Program-made: the position numbers and the translations under genes
Notes under the pieces: model-generated
What the model saw: the letters and a program-made list of their open reading frames with translations, nothing else
Databases searched by the model: none
What the model was told of the DNA's origin: nothing
From: Armatimonadota bacterium
GTDB lineage: Bacteria; Armatimonadota; Fimbriimonadia; Fimbriimonadales; Fimbriimonadaceae
DNA: 64,000 nucleotides
Direction of reading: 5' to 3'
Assembly: GCA_018268315.1 (NCBI GenBank)
Contig: JAFDWU010000001.1
Span: 776,324-840,323, forward strand
Shown here: piece by piece, positions 36,672 through 44,520 of the stretch
How the letters are laid out: the number at the start of each line of letters is the position of its first letter
Position numbering within the stretch: the stretch's first letter is position 1

Positions 36672-37316
36672 TTATGATTGGCTCGAAACAAGCCTCTTTG
36701 GGCTCTTGAACTCATATTGCGCCGTGTACGCCTCGTAAATCGCTGCGTAAAGCAAATAGTACAGGACCACGAATCCGAGAGCCTCTCGACTGGCCAGCCT
36801 ACCGAACGCCGAACCTATGCCCTGCGGGTTCGTGAGAAGGTCCCAGCTGTTAAGCCGCAAGAACCGTCCGAAATACACTCCCACCGAGACCAAGACCAGA
36901 ATGCCGTGCGCGGCAGCCGCGCTCCGGAGCTTGCCGATGGAACCGGCAAGCAGGACCTGAAATTCTCGGAGACTGATGAGGCCGAGCGTCACGCAAACCC
37001 AGATGTAGGCTACGAGCAGAGCGACGTCGTACCACTTGCTGATGCCCCATGCGCCTTGCAGATGCGCCAGATCGGTCACAACGTAAAACGCATTCGGCAG
37101 GAAAAGAAGCCAGGGCGTAAAGATGAGCCAAAAGCGAGCCACGAAACCAACCTTGGGCAGCCACTTGCCAAGGACGTACGGAACCCACGCGAGCACCAGA
37201 TTCCAAAGCATGTAGGCAAACTGCGCATTCGGCGCAAGGGCTAGCCTTGCCAACGTCACCGCTACACAGTAGCCTGAAGCGATCAGCAGCCCCGTGGTGG
37301 CGCCTCTTGTCTTCAC
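36672..37316 (-). CDS. DUF1361 membrane protein
   Basis: The 214-residue protein starts at GTG with GAGGAA six bases upstream. It has about six hydrophobic segments. The motif LWNLVLAWVPYVLG and WLLFLPNAFYVVTDLAHL match the DUF1361 family of uncharacterised bacterial membrane proteins, followed by SLREFQVLLAG and VGVYFGRFLRLNSWD. The function is unknown. It is convergent with the tRNA-Val gene. Confidence 0.9.
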   Translation of the reverse strand: MKTRGATTGLLIASGYCVAVTLARLALAPNAQFAYMLWNLVLAWVPYVLGKWLPKVGFVARFWLIFTPWLLFLPNAFYVVTDLAHLQGAWGISKWYDVALLVAYIWVCVTLGLISLREFQVLLAGSIGKLRSAAAAHGILVLVSVGVYFGRFLRLNSWDLLTNPQGIGSAFGRLASREALGFVVLYYLLYAAIYEAYTAQYEFKSPKRLVSSQS

Positions 37317-37502
37317 TTTTGCTTCCTCATGTTGGATTCAACACCGTTGAACTGCGGTTTGATCCATAGCCTCGGCGGTGCCTAGCATCGACGGACGCCT
37401 TCGTGTAAAGTGGCTCAAGCCACGGGAGCATTGGTGAATTCGTCACAGAATGTCAAATTGCCGCCAGCCGAAGCCGTAACTTGCGCCTCAAACTACTCTA
37501 AG

Positions 37503-38069
37503 ATGTCCGATCCGCTTAGATTCGAAACCGCCCGCCTGATCCTAAGGCCGTGGGACCCAGCTGTCGATCTTGAAGATGCATTTCGAATTTACAGCGACCC
37601 CGAAGTATTGAAATACATTGGCGGTGAGGAGCGGCGCGTCAAGAGCCTGGATCAACTAAGAGATCGAATGGGCTCAATCATGAAAGTTGGGGAAGACGGC
37701 CTTGGCCGATGGGCCATCGAGGTCAAATCGGATCGCCGCGTTCAGGGCACCATCATTTTGCAGCACATTCAAAAAGGATTCGGAGAGGCATTCGAAGACG
37801 TTGAGATCGGCTGGCACTTGGGCCGCGAGGCTTGGGGAAAAGGCTATGCCAGCGAAGCTGCCAAGACGCTGCTGCGGCACGGATTTGAGACCCTCGGCCT
37901 TGCCGAGATCGTGGCAGTGCTTGCGAAAGAGAACGAGGCGAGCGCCAGAGTGGCACAGCGAATAGGCTTGAAGAGGATCGGGGAAACGGATCGCTACTAC
38001 GACCAACTGCTTGAGGTTTACAAACTCACCCAACCCGAGTTTCGAGCTCTGCAATCCGCAATATCCTAA
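37503..38069 (+). CDS. GNAT family N-acetyltransferase, RimJ/RimL type
   Basis: From the ATG at 37503 the product is 188 residues: FETARLILRPWDPAVDLEDAFRIYSDPEVLKYIGG is the RimL-type opening (core TARLILRPW). The CoA-binding loop is GREAWGKGYASEAAKTLLRHGFE, and the C-terminal part is NEASARVAQRIGLKRIGET. These enzymes modify ribosomal proteins or small amines. The frame extends to 37410 with a stretch of no clear family. No Shine-Dalgarno is seen at either start. Confidence 0.88.
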   Translation: MSDPLRFETARLILRPWDPAVDLEDAFRIYSDPEVLKYIGGEERRVKSLDQLRDRMGSIMKVGEDGLGRWAIEVKSDRRVQGTIILQHIQKGFGEAFEDVEIGWHLGREAWGKGYASEAAKTLLRHGFETLGLAEIVAVLAKENEASARVAQRIGLKRIGETDRYYDQLLEVYKLTQPEFRALQSAIS

Positions 38070-38123
38070 AAGTGTTCCGATGGGCTCCTAGCCCGCAGAT
38101 GCTCGCTGGTTCAGCTCCCGCAG

Positions 38124-38218
38124 CATAGACCTCCAGCTCATCGGCATGACGGGGAAGGTGGAGACCTTCACGGGCAAAGACTGGGGCCAGAATCGGCAGC
38201 CATTCCTTTGACCTCAGT
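38124..38218 (+). pseudogene. fragment of a third copy of the DUF1080-like lipoprotein gene
   Basis: About 95 bases match the gene at 39173 (its bases near 39278-39370) at high identity. The run ATGACSGGGAAGGTGGAGACC with one ambiguous base is shared. The translated DLQLIGMTGKVETF matches DLKLIAMTGKVETF. An extra A in GGCAAAGAC then shifts the frame, and a TGA follows. No start or end of the gene is left. It lies just upstream of the ferritin-like gene, on the opposite strand to it. Confidence 0.75.
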
Positions 38219-38234
38219 CAAGCGTGCGCCAAGA

Positions 38235-39008
38235 CTACTCGTAGGATGATGGGTCCGCGATTGCCATACCGCGCCGAAATGCAAGCCATGTCTCCTTAGC
38301 AAATCGCCTGGCATGGTAACCACCGGCGAGATATGCCCTTCGATGCCTCACCCAGACAATCGGAAGCACCGCAGTCATCAAGCTGTACTGAAAGCAATTC
38401 CGAAGCAACCTCGCGAAGGCTCCGTGTTTCCGAGCGAAGATCGCTAGCCGTTCACATTGGAACCTAACATGCTCGGCTTCATCCTTCAAGATTTGATCAC
38501 AAATCGCTCTCAACACAGACGAGTTAGTTGCATCACGCAGGGCGTCGTAGTAGACCTGCGCCACTATCTCGGCGCAAAGTAAGACCCTTATCGAGAGTTC
38601 TAGGCCGGCCATTCGCCGCACTCTCCGGAACAAGGCATCGGTCCAAGACTTGCTGATAAGACCAATCCCATTGAGCTTCAAGAAATCGGCAAGGTTGCTC
38701 GCATGTCGCTGCTCTTCCTTAGTGAATAACCGGATTGCCTCAGGGTAGTCACGATCGCCAGTCTTCTCAGCCCATTCTTTCGCGCAGCGTTGGAGATGCA
38801 ACCCTTCGGAACTTTCGCCTAGCTGAAAATCCTGGACGGAAGCGGCGATACTCGCTCTCTCTTCAGTTGAAAGTTCCCCACCTCGCTCCCAGGGAATGAC
38901 GCCAAGGTTCTTCGCATTGCTCTCGTAATAGGTAACCCAGGCAGCCGAATCCCAGACGGTTCGCCCAACTGGCTGACAGAATGTTGATATAACTTGCGCG
39001 CGTGCCAT
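38235..39008 (-). CDS. ferritin-like diiron protein
   Basis: From the ATG at 39008 the product is 257 residues. Helices carry the diiron pattern FTKEEQRHASNL (E-x-x-H), LCAEIVAQVYYDAL (Glu) and ILKDEAEHVRFQCE (E-x-x-H), as in ferritin-like oxidases and oxygenases. A hydrophobic helix (SLMTAVLPIVWV) near the C-terminus may form a membrane surface. The substrate is unknown; it could be a hydroxylase of the AurF or fatty-acid type. The frame extends to 39158 with a basic stretch that is probably not translated. It is convergent with the lipoprotein relic. Confidence 0.8.
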   Translation of the reverse strand: MARAQVISTFCQPVGRTVWDSAAWVTYYESNAKNLGVIPWERGGELSTEERASIAASVQDFQLGESSEGLHLQRCAKEWAEKTGDRDYPEAIRLFTKEEQRHASNLADFLKLNGIGLISKSWTDALFRRVRRMAGLELSIRVLLCAEIVAQVYYDALRDATNSSVLRAICDQILKDEAEHVRFQCERLAIFARKHGAFARLLRNCFQYSLMTAVLPIVWVRHRRAYLAGGYHARRFAKETWLAFRRGMAIADPSSYE

Positions 39009-39172
39009 ATACGGTGCATAACAACCATGGCTCTCACTGTGTGCCCGCGTCTGACGACACGATGTAGACAATGGAGAATTCTTATATCCATCGTTAGCCG
39101 AAAAGCCCGTTTTCAAGAATCGCGCACCAGATGTCTGTAGGACCAGGCGGCTTAGCATGTAAACCTAATTGC

Positions 39173-39871
39173 ATGAGCCCAAAACAATTGCTGTGCGCGA
39201 TGACAATCCTCGCGGCCGGATGCTCCTCAATCGGAGAAGACCGCCGCGTCCAAACATATCCCCTTGATTCCCTCAAAGACCTCAAACTCATCGCCATGAC
39301 CGGGAAGGTGGAGACCTTTAAGGGCAAGACCGCAGTCAGAATCGGCAACCACACCTTCGATCTTGGCCACCTCGCCGTCGTGAACGGCGCGCATCTGCGC
39401 AATGGCACCATCGATGTCGATATCGCCTCCCAGCCGAATCCGGGAGCGCCGATTGGCGTCGACGGCTTTGCCGGTGTTTTCTTCCGCGCGGTGAATGACG
39501 AAAACGTGTTCGGCGGCTTTTCTAGCTACGAATACTTCTACCTCCGCGCAACCGATGGCCGCGCGAAGGATAAAGAGACTGCGGGGCATGTGGTGCAATA
39601 CGCCTCGTTCCCAAAGTTTCCTTGGTTTTGGCTGCGCCAACAGTGGCCGGGCAAGTACGAGGCTCATGCCAACGGGGTGGATGTCGCGGTGTGGACGCAC
39701 ATGAAGATTCAGATTCACGAACGCCAGGCGAAGTTCTTCGTTGGCGACATGAAGGAGCCATGCCTCGTCGTCAACGACCTTAAGCAAGAGCCGACGGATG
39801 GCCCGGTTGGGTTCTGGGTCGGCACCGACTCAGAAGCCTGGTTTGCGAATTTGGTGATTACGCCGGAGTAA
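39173..39871 (+). CDS. lipoprotein with a LamG/3-keto-disaccharide hydrolase-like domain
   Basis: From the ATG at 39173 the product is 232 residues: MSPKQLLCAMTI then the lipobox LAAGC. The mature part is a concanavalin-like beta sandwich: LRNGTIDVDIASQ, DGFAGVFFRA, YEYFYLRATDGR, KIQIHERQAKFFVGD and EAWFANLVITPE. This matches the DUF1080/3-keto-glucoside hydrolase fold, though the glycoside-cleaving residues cannot be confirmed. It is paralogous to the gene at 40880. An esterase gene lies between the two paralogues. Both are probably attached to a membrane facing outward. Confidence 0.82.
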   Translation: MSPKQLLCAMTILAAGCSSIGEDRRVQTYPLDSLKDLKLIAMTGKVETFKGKTAVRIGNHTFDLGHLAVVNGAHLRNGTIDVDIASQPNPGAPIGVDGFAGVFFRAVNDENVFGGFSSYEYFYLRATDGRAKDKETAGHVVQYASFPKFPWFWLRQQWPGKYEAHANGVDVAVWTHMKIQIHERQAKFFVGDMKEPCLVVNDLKQEPTDGPVGFWVGTDSEAWFANLVITPE

Positions 39872-40052
39872 ATCCCACACGGCCAAGAAAGACCTTTCAT
39901 TTCGTGCGCAAGACGCAAATTGCCGCCATCGGCGCAACCAAGCCACAAGGTCTTAAAACGAACCTAGAGCACAACCCTCAAATTCAAATGGATGCGCTGC
40001 CAGGGTCCTGGGCCGCTGTTACCAATGGCGAGCAAAATGCCTTCCAACAGTT

Positions 40053-40808
40053 ATGCTGAGTCTGCTGCTCCTAACCGCCACGCTGCAAAGCCCAGAGGTT
40101 ATCCACGCCACCATCGACGGCGTTGACCGACGCGCAACCATCTTCGCCCCCACCGTGCCGAGCGCCAATCCGCCGGTCGTCTTTGCCTTCCACGGCCACG
40201 GAGGCTCCGATGAATCTGCCGCCCAGCGCATGAACATCCAGGCCGCCTGGCCACAGGCGGTAGTGGTGTACCTTTGCGGCCTCCCCATCGCCAGCGCGGG
40301 CGATCCCACTGGGCAAGCCAAAGGCTGGCTAGTCGAGCGAAGCGAAACCAACCGGGACGTGAAGCTATTTGATGCGGTTTATGCCCGCGTGATGCCCGAA
40401 TATCACTGCGACAAGCGCAAGGCATTCGCGATGGGATTCTCGATGGGCGCGATGTTCGTTTACCCGCTCTGGAGTCTGCGGGGTGACAAATTTGCCGCCT
40501 GTGCATCCATTGAAGGCTGCCTGCTGGAGAGCATGCCACTAAGCCCGAAGCCGTTCTTCATGACGATCGGCGATAAGGACAATATCGTGCCCACCGAGAT
40601 TCAGTACGACACGCTGAAGACCGTGAAACAAGCGAACGGCGCGTCAAGTACAAGCCAACCGTTTGCTGAAAAGGGCAACCTGTTTACCGGCAAAGCGCCC
40701 ACCGTTCTGTGGACCTATGAAGGTGGGCACTCCTATCCTCCGGAGTGCATTCCCGCCATGGTTCAATTCTTCCGGCAGATCGCCGACCAGGTGGATAAGG
40801 GTCGGTAA
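40053..40808 (+). CDS. secreted alpha/beta hydrolase, PHB-depolymerase/esterase-like
   Basis: The 251-residue protein has a short hydrophobic N-terminus (MLSLLLLTATLQS). VVFAFHGHGGSDES is the oxyanion loop. The nucleophile elbow GFSMG holds Ser130, the acid is in IGDKDNIV and the histidine is in YEGGHSYPP. The layout matches LpqC-like esterases and the polyhydroxybutyrate depolymerase/feruloyl-esterase group. It sits between two copies of a lipoprotein gene. No promoter or ribosome site stands out. The 181 bases before it hold nothing I recognise. Confidence 0.88.
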   Translation: MLSLLLLTATLQSPEVIHATIDGVDRRATIFAPTVPSANPPVVFAFHGHGGSDESAAQRMNIQAAWPQAVVVYLCGLPIASAGDPTGQAKGWLVERSETNRDVKLFDAVYARVMPEYHCDKRKAFAMGFSMGAMFVYPLWSLRGDKFAACASIEGCLLESMPLSPKPFFMTIGDKDNIVPTEIQYDTLKTVKQANGASSTSQPFAEKGNLFTGKAPTVLWTYEGGHSYPPECIPAMVQFFRQIADQVDKGR

Positions 40809-40879
40809 GCATGTCCATCCTAACTGGAACGTTGAAAATTGCATATAACAAGTTCCGCCGGGGAACAAAAGCAGGCCGC

Positions 40880-41578
40880 ATGAGATTGAAATACACGCTG
40901 AGCGTGCTCGCGGTCTTCTCGGCCGGATGCATGCTGGTTGGCGAGAATCACGACATGCAGAAATACCCCCTCGATTCACTTACTGGCCTTCAACTGATGG
41001 GCGTTACCGGCAGCGCCGAGACCTTTAAGGGCAAGGCCGCCGTGCGGATCGGCAACCATACCGAGGATCTCAGCCGCATCGCGCTCGTCACCGGCTCCCA
41101 TCTGCGCAACGGGACAATTGAGGTTGATCTTGCAGCCCAGCCGATCAAGGGCGCCGACCCCAGCGTGCGCGGTTTCGCCGGGCTCATATTCCGCGCGGCG
41201 ACCGACGACACTGTCCTTGGCGGCTTCTCTCGCTACGAGTATTTCTATCTGAGGGCCACAAATGGCCGCTCAACCGATCCCGAGCGGTCCGCGCATGTGG
41301 TGCAGTACGCCTCCTTCCCAAACTATCCTTGGGAGCGGCTGCGCAGCGAAGCGCCCGGCCGGTACGAGGCTCACTCCGCCGACGTGGATGTAGCGGTTTG
41401 GACGCACATGACGATCCAGGTGCACGACCGGATGGCCAAGTTCTTCATTGGCAGCGCGAAGGAGCCGTGCCTGGTGGTACACGACCTCAAGCAAGACCCC
41501 GCGGATGGCTCGGTCGGCCTCTGGCTCGGCCCCCAGTCGGAAGCTTGGTTTGCGAACTTGGTTGTCAAGCCCGAGTGA
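40880..41578 (+). CDS. paralogous lipoprotein with LamG/3-keto-disaccharide hydrolase-like domain
   Basis: From the ATG at 40880 the product is 232 residues: MRLKYTLSVLAVF then the lipobox SAGC. It aligns along its length with the protein at 39173 (YPLDSLTGLQLMGVTGSAETFKGKAAVRIGNH against YPLDSLKDLKLIAMTGKVETFKGKTAVRIGNH; the cores YPLDSL and FKGK-AVRIGNH are shared) and ends KPE. An in-frame ATG at 40811 would start earlier, overlapping nothing useful. It is the third gene of the run lipoprotein-esterase-lipoprotein. The gene pair arose by duplication. Confidence 0.83.
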   Translation: MRLKYTLSVLAVFSAGCMLVGENHDMQKYPLDSLTGLQLMGVTGSAETFKGKAAVRIGNHTEDLSRIALVTGSHLRNGTIEVDLAAQPIKGADPSVRGFAGLIFRAATDDTVLGGFSRYEYFYLRATNGRSTDPERSAHVVQYASFPNYPWERLRSEAPGRYEAHSADVDVAVWTHMTIQVHDRMAKFFIGSAKEPCLVVHDLKQDPADGSVGLWLGPQSEAWFANLVVKPE

Positions 41579-41679
41579 TACACTGAGTGCAATGTTTTCC
41601 ACCCATGTGGTTACTGGTGAGGGGTATCAATAGCATAGCGGTTGTTATGACAAACGCGTTGGATGTGGCTAAAGAAAAC

Positions 41680-42336
41680 CTAACGCCATGATCCCGAAAC
41701 GACCCATTCGTCTCTGAGCAATATCCGACCGTCGATAAGTTCAAGAATCCCTAAACTAAGCAATGCATTTAATGCACCTGCCATCTTTGCCTCGTCGAAT
41801 CCCGTTACCTTTCTTTCCGCGGTCATGATTTGGCAGACCTCGAGCAGTCTTTCTTCGGGCAGTCCGAAGAATTCATCCCGATTGTTATATACTGCCGTGA
41901 ATACGCAAGCTTCTGTCGATGTAAGAGTGACCCCTAGCGCAGTTACAAACCCATGGAGGGCTATGGAAAGACCGACAAATCCAAGAAACGTGGGAGAGGT
42001 GGCTGCTGAAAGACCAGTGAGTATCTTACCAAGTGCCAGTAGTGTCTTGCCCCAGTGTACGGTAAGCGTAAGTTTCTCCGCCCGGTAAGCCGTGACCTGA
42101 CCCGTGAGGTCATTTACGGTCACAAGTTTCCTAAGCGTGGGTTCAGCTGCTGCTGAAAACACCTCGTTAGATGTACCGACATCTACAACTGCTGGTAGGG
42201 CCATTAATAATTCTCTAATCTCACGAGAAAACTGAGGAAGTGCAGCTTCAGCACCGACTTCCTCAAGAAGTGCCTCATAATAGGCGACCATTAGTGGCGG
42301 GTCTAGGACCACGTCCGCAGAGCAGGAGTCATCCAC
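41680..42336 (-). CDS. unknown island protein with possible membrane helices and C-terminal winged helix
   Basis: The 218-residue protein starts at GTG with a poor ribosome site. The first 90 residues are acidic and helical. Residues about 98-140 contain a hydrophobic stretch (TLLALGKILTGLSAATSP, FLGFVGLSIALHGFVTALGV) long enough for one or two membrane helices. The end (VFTAVYNNRDEFFGLPEERLLEVCQ, then GALNALLSLGILELIDGRILL) has the helix-turn-helix-plus-wing pattern of a winged-helix domain. I know no family. It is divergent from the metallopeptidase operon in an AT-rich island and may be its regulator or a partner. Confidence 0.65.
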   Translation of the reverse strand: MDDSCSADVVLDPPLMVAYYEALLEEVGAEAALPQFSREIRELLMALPAVVDVGTSNEVFSAAAEPTLRKLVTVNDLTGQVTAYRAEKLTLTVHWGKTLLALGKILTGLSAATSPTFLGFVGLSIALHGFVTALGVTLTSTEACVFTAVYNNRDEFFGLPEERLLEVCQIMTAERKVTGFDEAKMAGALNALLSLGILELIDGRILLRDEWVVSGSWR

Positions 42337-42545
42337 TTGGCACCAATTCCATCACACTAGTATTGTACTTCGGGAACAGCGCTTAACGCTCCCCACCAAA
42401 TTGATTGGCTGCCACCCAGAAGGTGTGGGCTGATGCTCGTCAACCGGTAAGCAGGTTTTCGCTTCACCGGACGTACGCGCATCGTGGTAGATTAAGAAGA
42501 CGATCGATTGGAGTCGGAATTCTTGCAGAAGATAGTAAATATACG

Positions 42546-42575
42546 TAGACACACGACACCTAATCCTGACATAAT
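42546..42575 (+). promoter_or_regulatory. promoter of the metallopeptidase/dCTP-deaminase-like operon
   Basis: TAGACA (42546-42551) and CATAAT (42570-42575), 18 bases apart, each match the consensus at five of six. The transcript would start near 42582, leaving a leader of about 79 bases. Confidence 0.65.
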
Positions 42576-42612
42576 AGATGAATGCGAGAGTCACGCGCTT
42601 GAGACCAAATAG

Positions 42613-42651
42613 TCCCTGTCATACGTCAGCATTATTGATGTATGACAGGGA
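42613..42651 (+). promoter_or_regulatory. leader hairpin covering the ribosome site
   Basis: TCCCTGTCATAC (42613-42624) and GTATGACAGGGA (42640-42651) are perfect 12-base inverted arms. The stem continues after one mismatch with TCA/TGA and closes on a seven-base loop. The ribosome site (GGGAG, 42648-42652) lies in the right arm, eight bases before the ATG at 42661. It could be a translational switch or a dimeric-protein operator. Confidence 0.75.
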
Positions 42652-42660
42652 GTGTTAACT

Positions 42661-43143
42661 ATGTTTGCAATTTCTGGATCAACGGATAATATAGCTGGAC
42701 CCCTAGGATTCCTTGAGGCTGCATTTACGGCATCTGCCGCCGCTTCTGCGTTTGAAGGCATCGCTACGAAAGTGGGAAGCGCTAAGTGGGAAGGTTTAGA
42801 TTCCTCGCTGACAGTTCTCAAAGCCTTCAAAGATTTGTTGCCAGTGCTGCTTTCAGCAAGTAGTCTCGACGACGTAAAACCACAGTACGTTGACACATTT
42901 CGCCTAATAGCTGTTGATTCGGCTCTAGCGAAGAGTAGTTCGGTCGAAATAACCTACACAACCATCGATCAAGTCGCTGTCCAGCTGAAAGAGGTCGATG
43001 CCGACCTTGAGAAATTGCTCAAAGGAGAAGGTGTCGGGGACTCTCGACTTCATTTCTTGACCGACTTTTCTTCAAGATTGGCAGAAAGTTTGTTGGATCA
43101 AGTCCCAGTGCCAAATGCCCCTGGCGATGCAAGGCGAGTCTAG
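42661..43143 (+). CDS. unknown island protein A
   Basis: The 160-residue protein starts at the ATG at 42661, eight bases after GGGAG; a GTG at 42652 lies inside that site and is unlikely. It is rich in alanine and serine, with amphipathic helices (GPLGFLEAAFTASAAASAFEGIA, LTVLKAFKDLLPVLLSAS, TDFSSRLAESLLDQV). There is no clear membrane segment, cysteine or known motif. It is the first gene of a three-gene operon and ends three bases before the metallopeptidase start. Its role may be structural or inhibitory toward the peptidase; that is only a guess. Confidence 0.7.
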   Translation: MFAISGSTDNIAGPLGFLEAAFTASAAASAFEGIATKVGSAKWEGLDSSLTVLKAFKDLLPVLLSASSLDDVKPQYVDTFRLIAVDSALAKSSSVEITYTTIDQVAVQLKEVDADLEKLLKGEGVGDSRLHFLTDFSSRLAESLLDQVPVPNAPGDARRV

Positions 43144-43146
43144 CGC

Positions 43147-44520
43147 GTGCCGAGTACCTTAGCCGTTGCAACGGATATTCGGATTGGGGCAATTGAGGCG
43201 CAAGTACGCCGTATTAGACTTGGTGCTTCTCCACAAAGGGGCACTAAAGCTCTTCTCGACTTTATTGACCGACGACTCGTGCTTTGCAAATCTCAGCTCG
43301 CAGGTTCTACCGACGGTCAACTTCAGGTGAATTGCCGAGCGATTCTCCTATACTTATTTCGCTTAGTCCCTCTAGTCGGCATTGCCCAGCGGTCATCAAA
43401 TATACGTATCGGCTTCGAAATGTATGAACCTCTAAGGGAACTATGCTGTACTCTAATCTCTAGCAATGCAAGGCTGAAGACAGATATTACTCCGAGCGTC
43501 GTGATTTCATCGGAATGGGACTACTCGCCCCTATATTTCCAACCAACTCAGTCATTACTTGAACTCGTTATCCTTGGTATTCCTGCGTGTGAAAGCGATA
43601 ACGCACTGCTGTTTCCATTAATGGGCCACGAGGTCGGACATGTATTTTGGCAGAGGATTATCCTGTACGAGAGCCTCGACGGCTTGCCTTTTGCGGAGAT
43701 AAAGATGCATATTACGGCGGCCCTTTACTCGATAGTTTCCAAGAACTGGAATTCAGTAGCTCCCGCGATTCTCGCAGACCAAGACATTTCTGTCCCGCTT
43801 ACGTCGGATGAGATTGCGGAAAGCAAGACGCTTAGGAAGGCTCTCAGTCCCTTAGAGGCTATCGTTCAAGCACAGGCTGAGGAGACATTCTGCGATTTCC
43901 TTGGGATAAGACTATTCCCTTCTTCATACCTTGAAGCATTTACCCAGTACTTGGCCCCAGGCACTGAACCCGAGGCAAATCAACTATATCCATCCTGGTC
44001 ATTGCGGATTCAGAATATGGTTTGTGCAGCTAACCATTACGACTTTTCCTCAATACCCCGGACTTTTTTAGACCACTTCGGCCCACTTGGCGCAACATCC
44101 GACCTTAGATTTACTAAGGAACCATTTCCACTCCGGCAACGGTCGGACTTTTCCTCCGACTTGCAATATATGTGCCACGTCGCTGAAGTAGTAGTCTCGA
44201 CACTTTCGGAAACGCTCGCCCAGGCCGCAAATTTAGCATCCGAGAATGCTAAAATACCAATGCCAGATCAAGAAAATATCACAACTATTGAGAGAATGCT
44301 GAGAGCTGATGTACCTGGTTGTGGGAGCCTGTCGCTTGGTAATCTACTGGATGCGGCATGGCGTATTCACAGTGATTTGCTTGCAGATTTGGCGGCAATT
44401 AATCCGAACGCGGAGGATGCCCCACACCAAAGGTCGGTCGTCGAAAGCAAGGCTGCCGTTCTCAGAGAGGCCGTGCTGAAAAGTCTTGAAGTCTTGTCGC
44501 TAGAGAAACTGGCCGTCTAA
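43147..44520 (+). CDS. HEVGH zinc metallopeptidase of unknown family (island protein B)
   Basis: The 457-residue protein starts at GTG. It has the zinc-peptidase motif HEVGH (His161-Glu162-His165) in a helix ending a hydrophobic strand. About 80 residues further on, AQAEETFCDFLGIRLF places Glu245/Glu246 and Asp250 in the pattern E-x-x-x-D of the third zinc ligand helix of gluzincins. The N-terminal 130 residues (TKALLDFIDRRLVLCKSQL, NIRIGFEMYEPLRELCCTL) are helical. There is no signal peptide and no membrane segment, so it is probably cytoplasmic. The C-terminal third is helical. It overlaps the dCTP-deaminase-like gene by one base (TAATG), so the two are translationally coupled. The target is unknown. 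Confidence 0.85.
   Translation: MPSTLAVATDIRIGAIEAQVRRIRLGASPQRGTKALLDFIDRRLVLCKSQLAGSTDGQLQVNCRAILLYLFRLVPLVGIAQRSSNIRIGFEMYEPLRELCCTLISSNARLKTDITPSVVISSEWDYSPLYFQPTQSLLELVILGIPACESDNALLFPLMGHEVGHVFWQRIILYESLDGLPFAEIKMHITAALYSIVSKNWNSVAPAILADQDISVPLTSDEIAESKTLRKALSPLEAIVQAQAEETFCDFLGIRLFPSSYLEAFTQYLAPGTEPEANQLYPSWSLRIQNMVCAANHYDFSSIPRTFLDHFGPLGATSDLRFTKEPFPLRQRSDFSSDLQYMCHVAEVVVSTLSETLAQAANLASENAKIPMPDQENITTIERMLRADVPGCGSLSLGNLLDAAWRIHSDLLADLAAINPNAEDAPHQRSVVESKAAVLREAVLKSLEVLSLEKLAV

Larger units (their letters stand above)
42337..42660. other. divergent intergenic region of the island
   Basis: This 324-base stretch has no credible gene; an 80-residue minus-strand frame (42352-42594) has no ribosome site or protein-like composition. 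It holds the promoter at 42546-42575, the leader hairpin at 42613-42651 and the ribosome site of the plus-strand operon. The left part has scattered AT-rich blocks but no further motif I can name. Confidence 0.6.

Noticed and set aside
42352-42594. 80-residue minus-strand frame in the island's gap
   Set aside because: No ribosome site, and it spans the promoter of the opposite operon; composition looks random.
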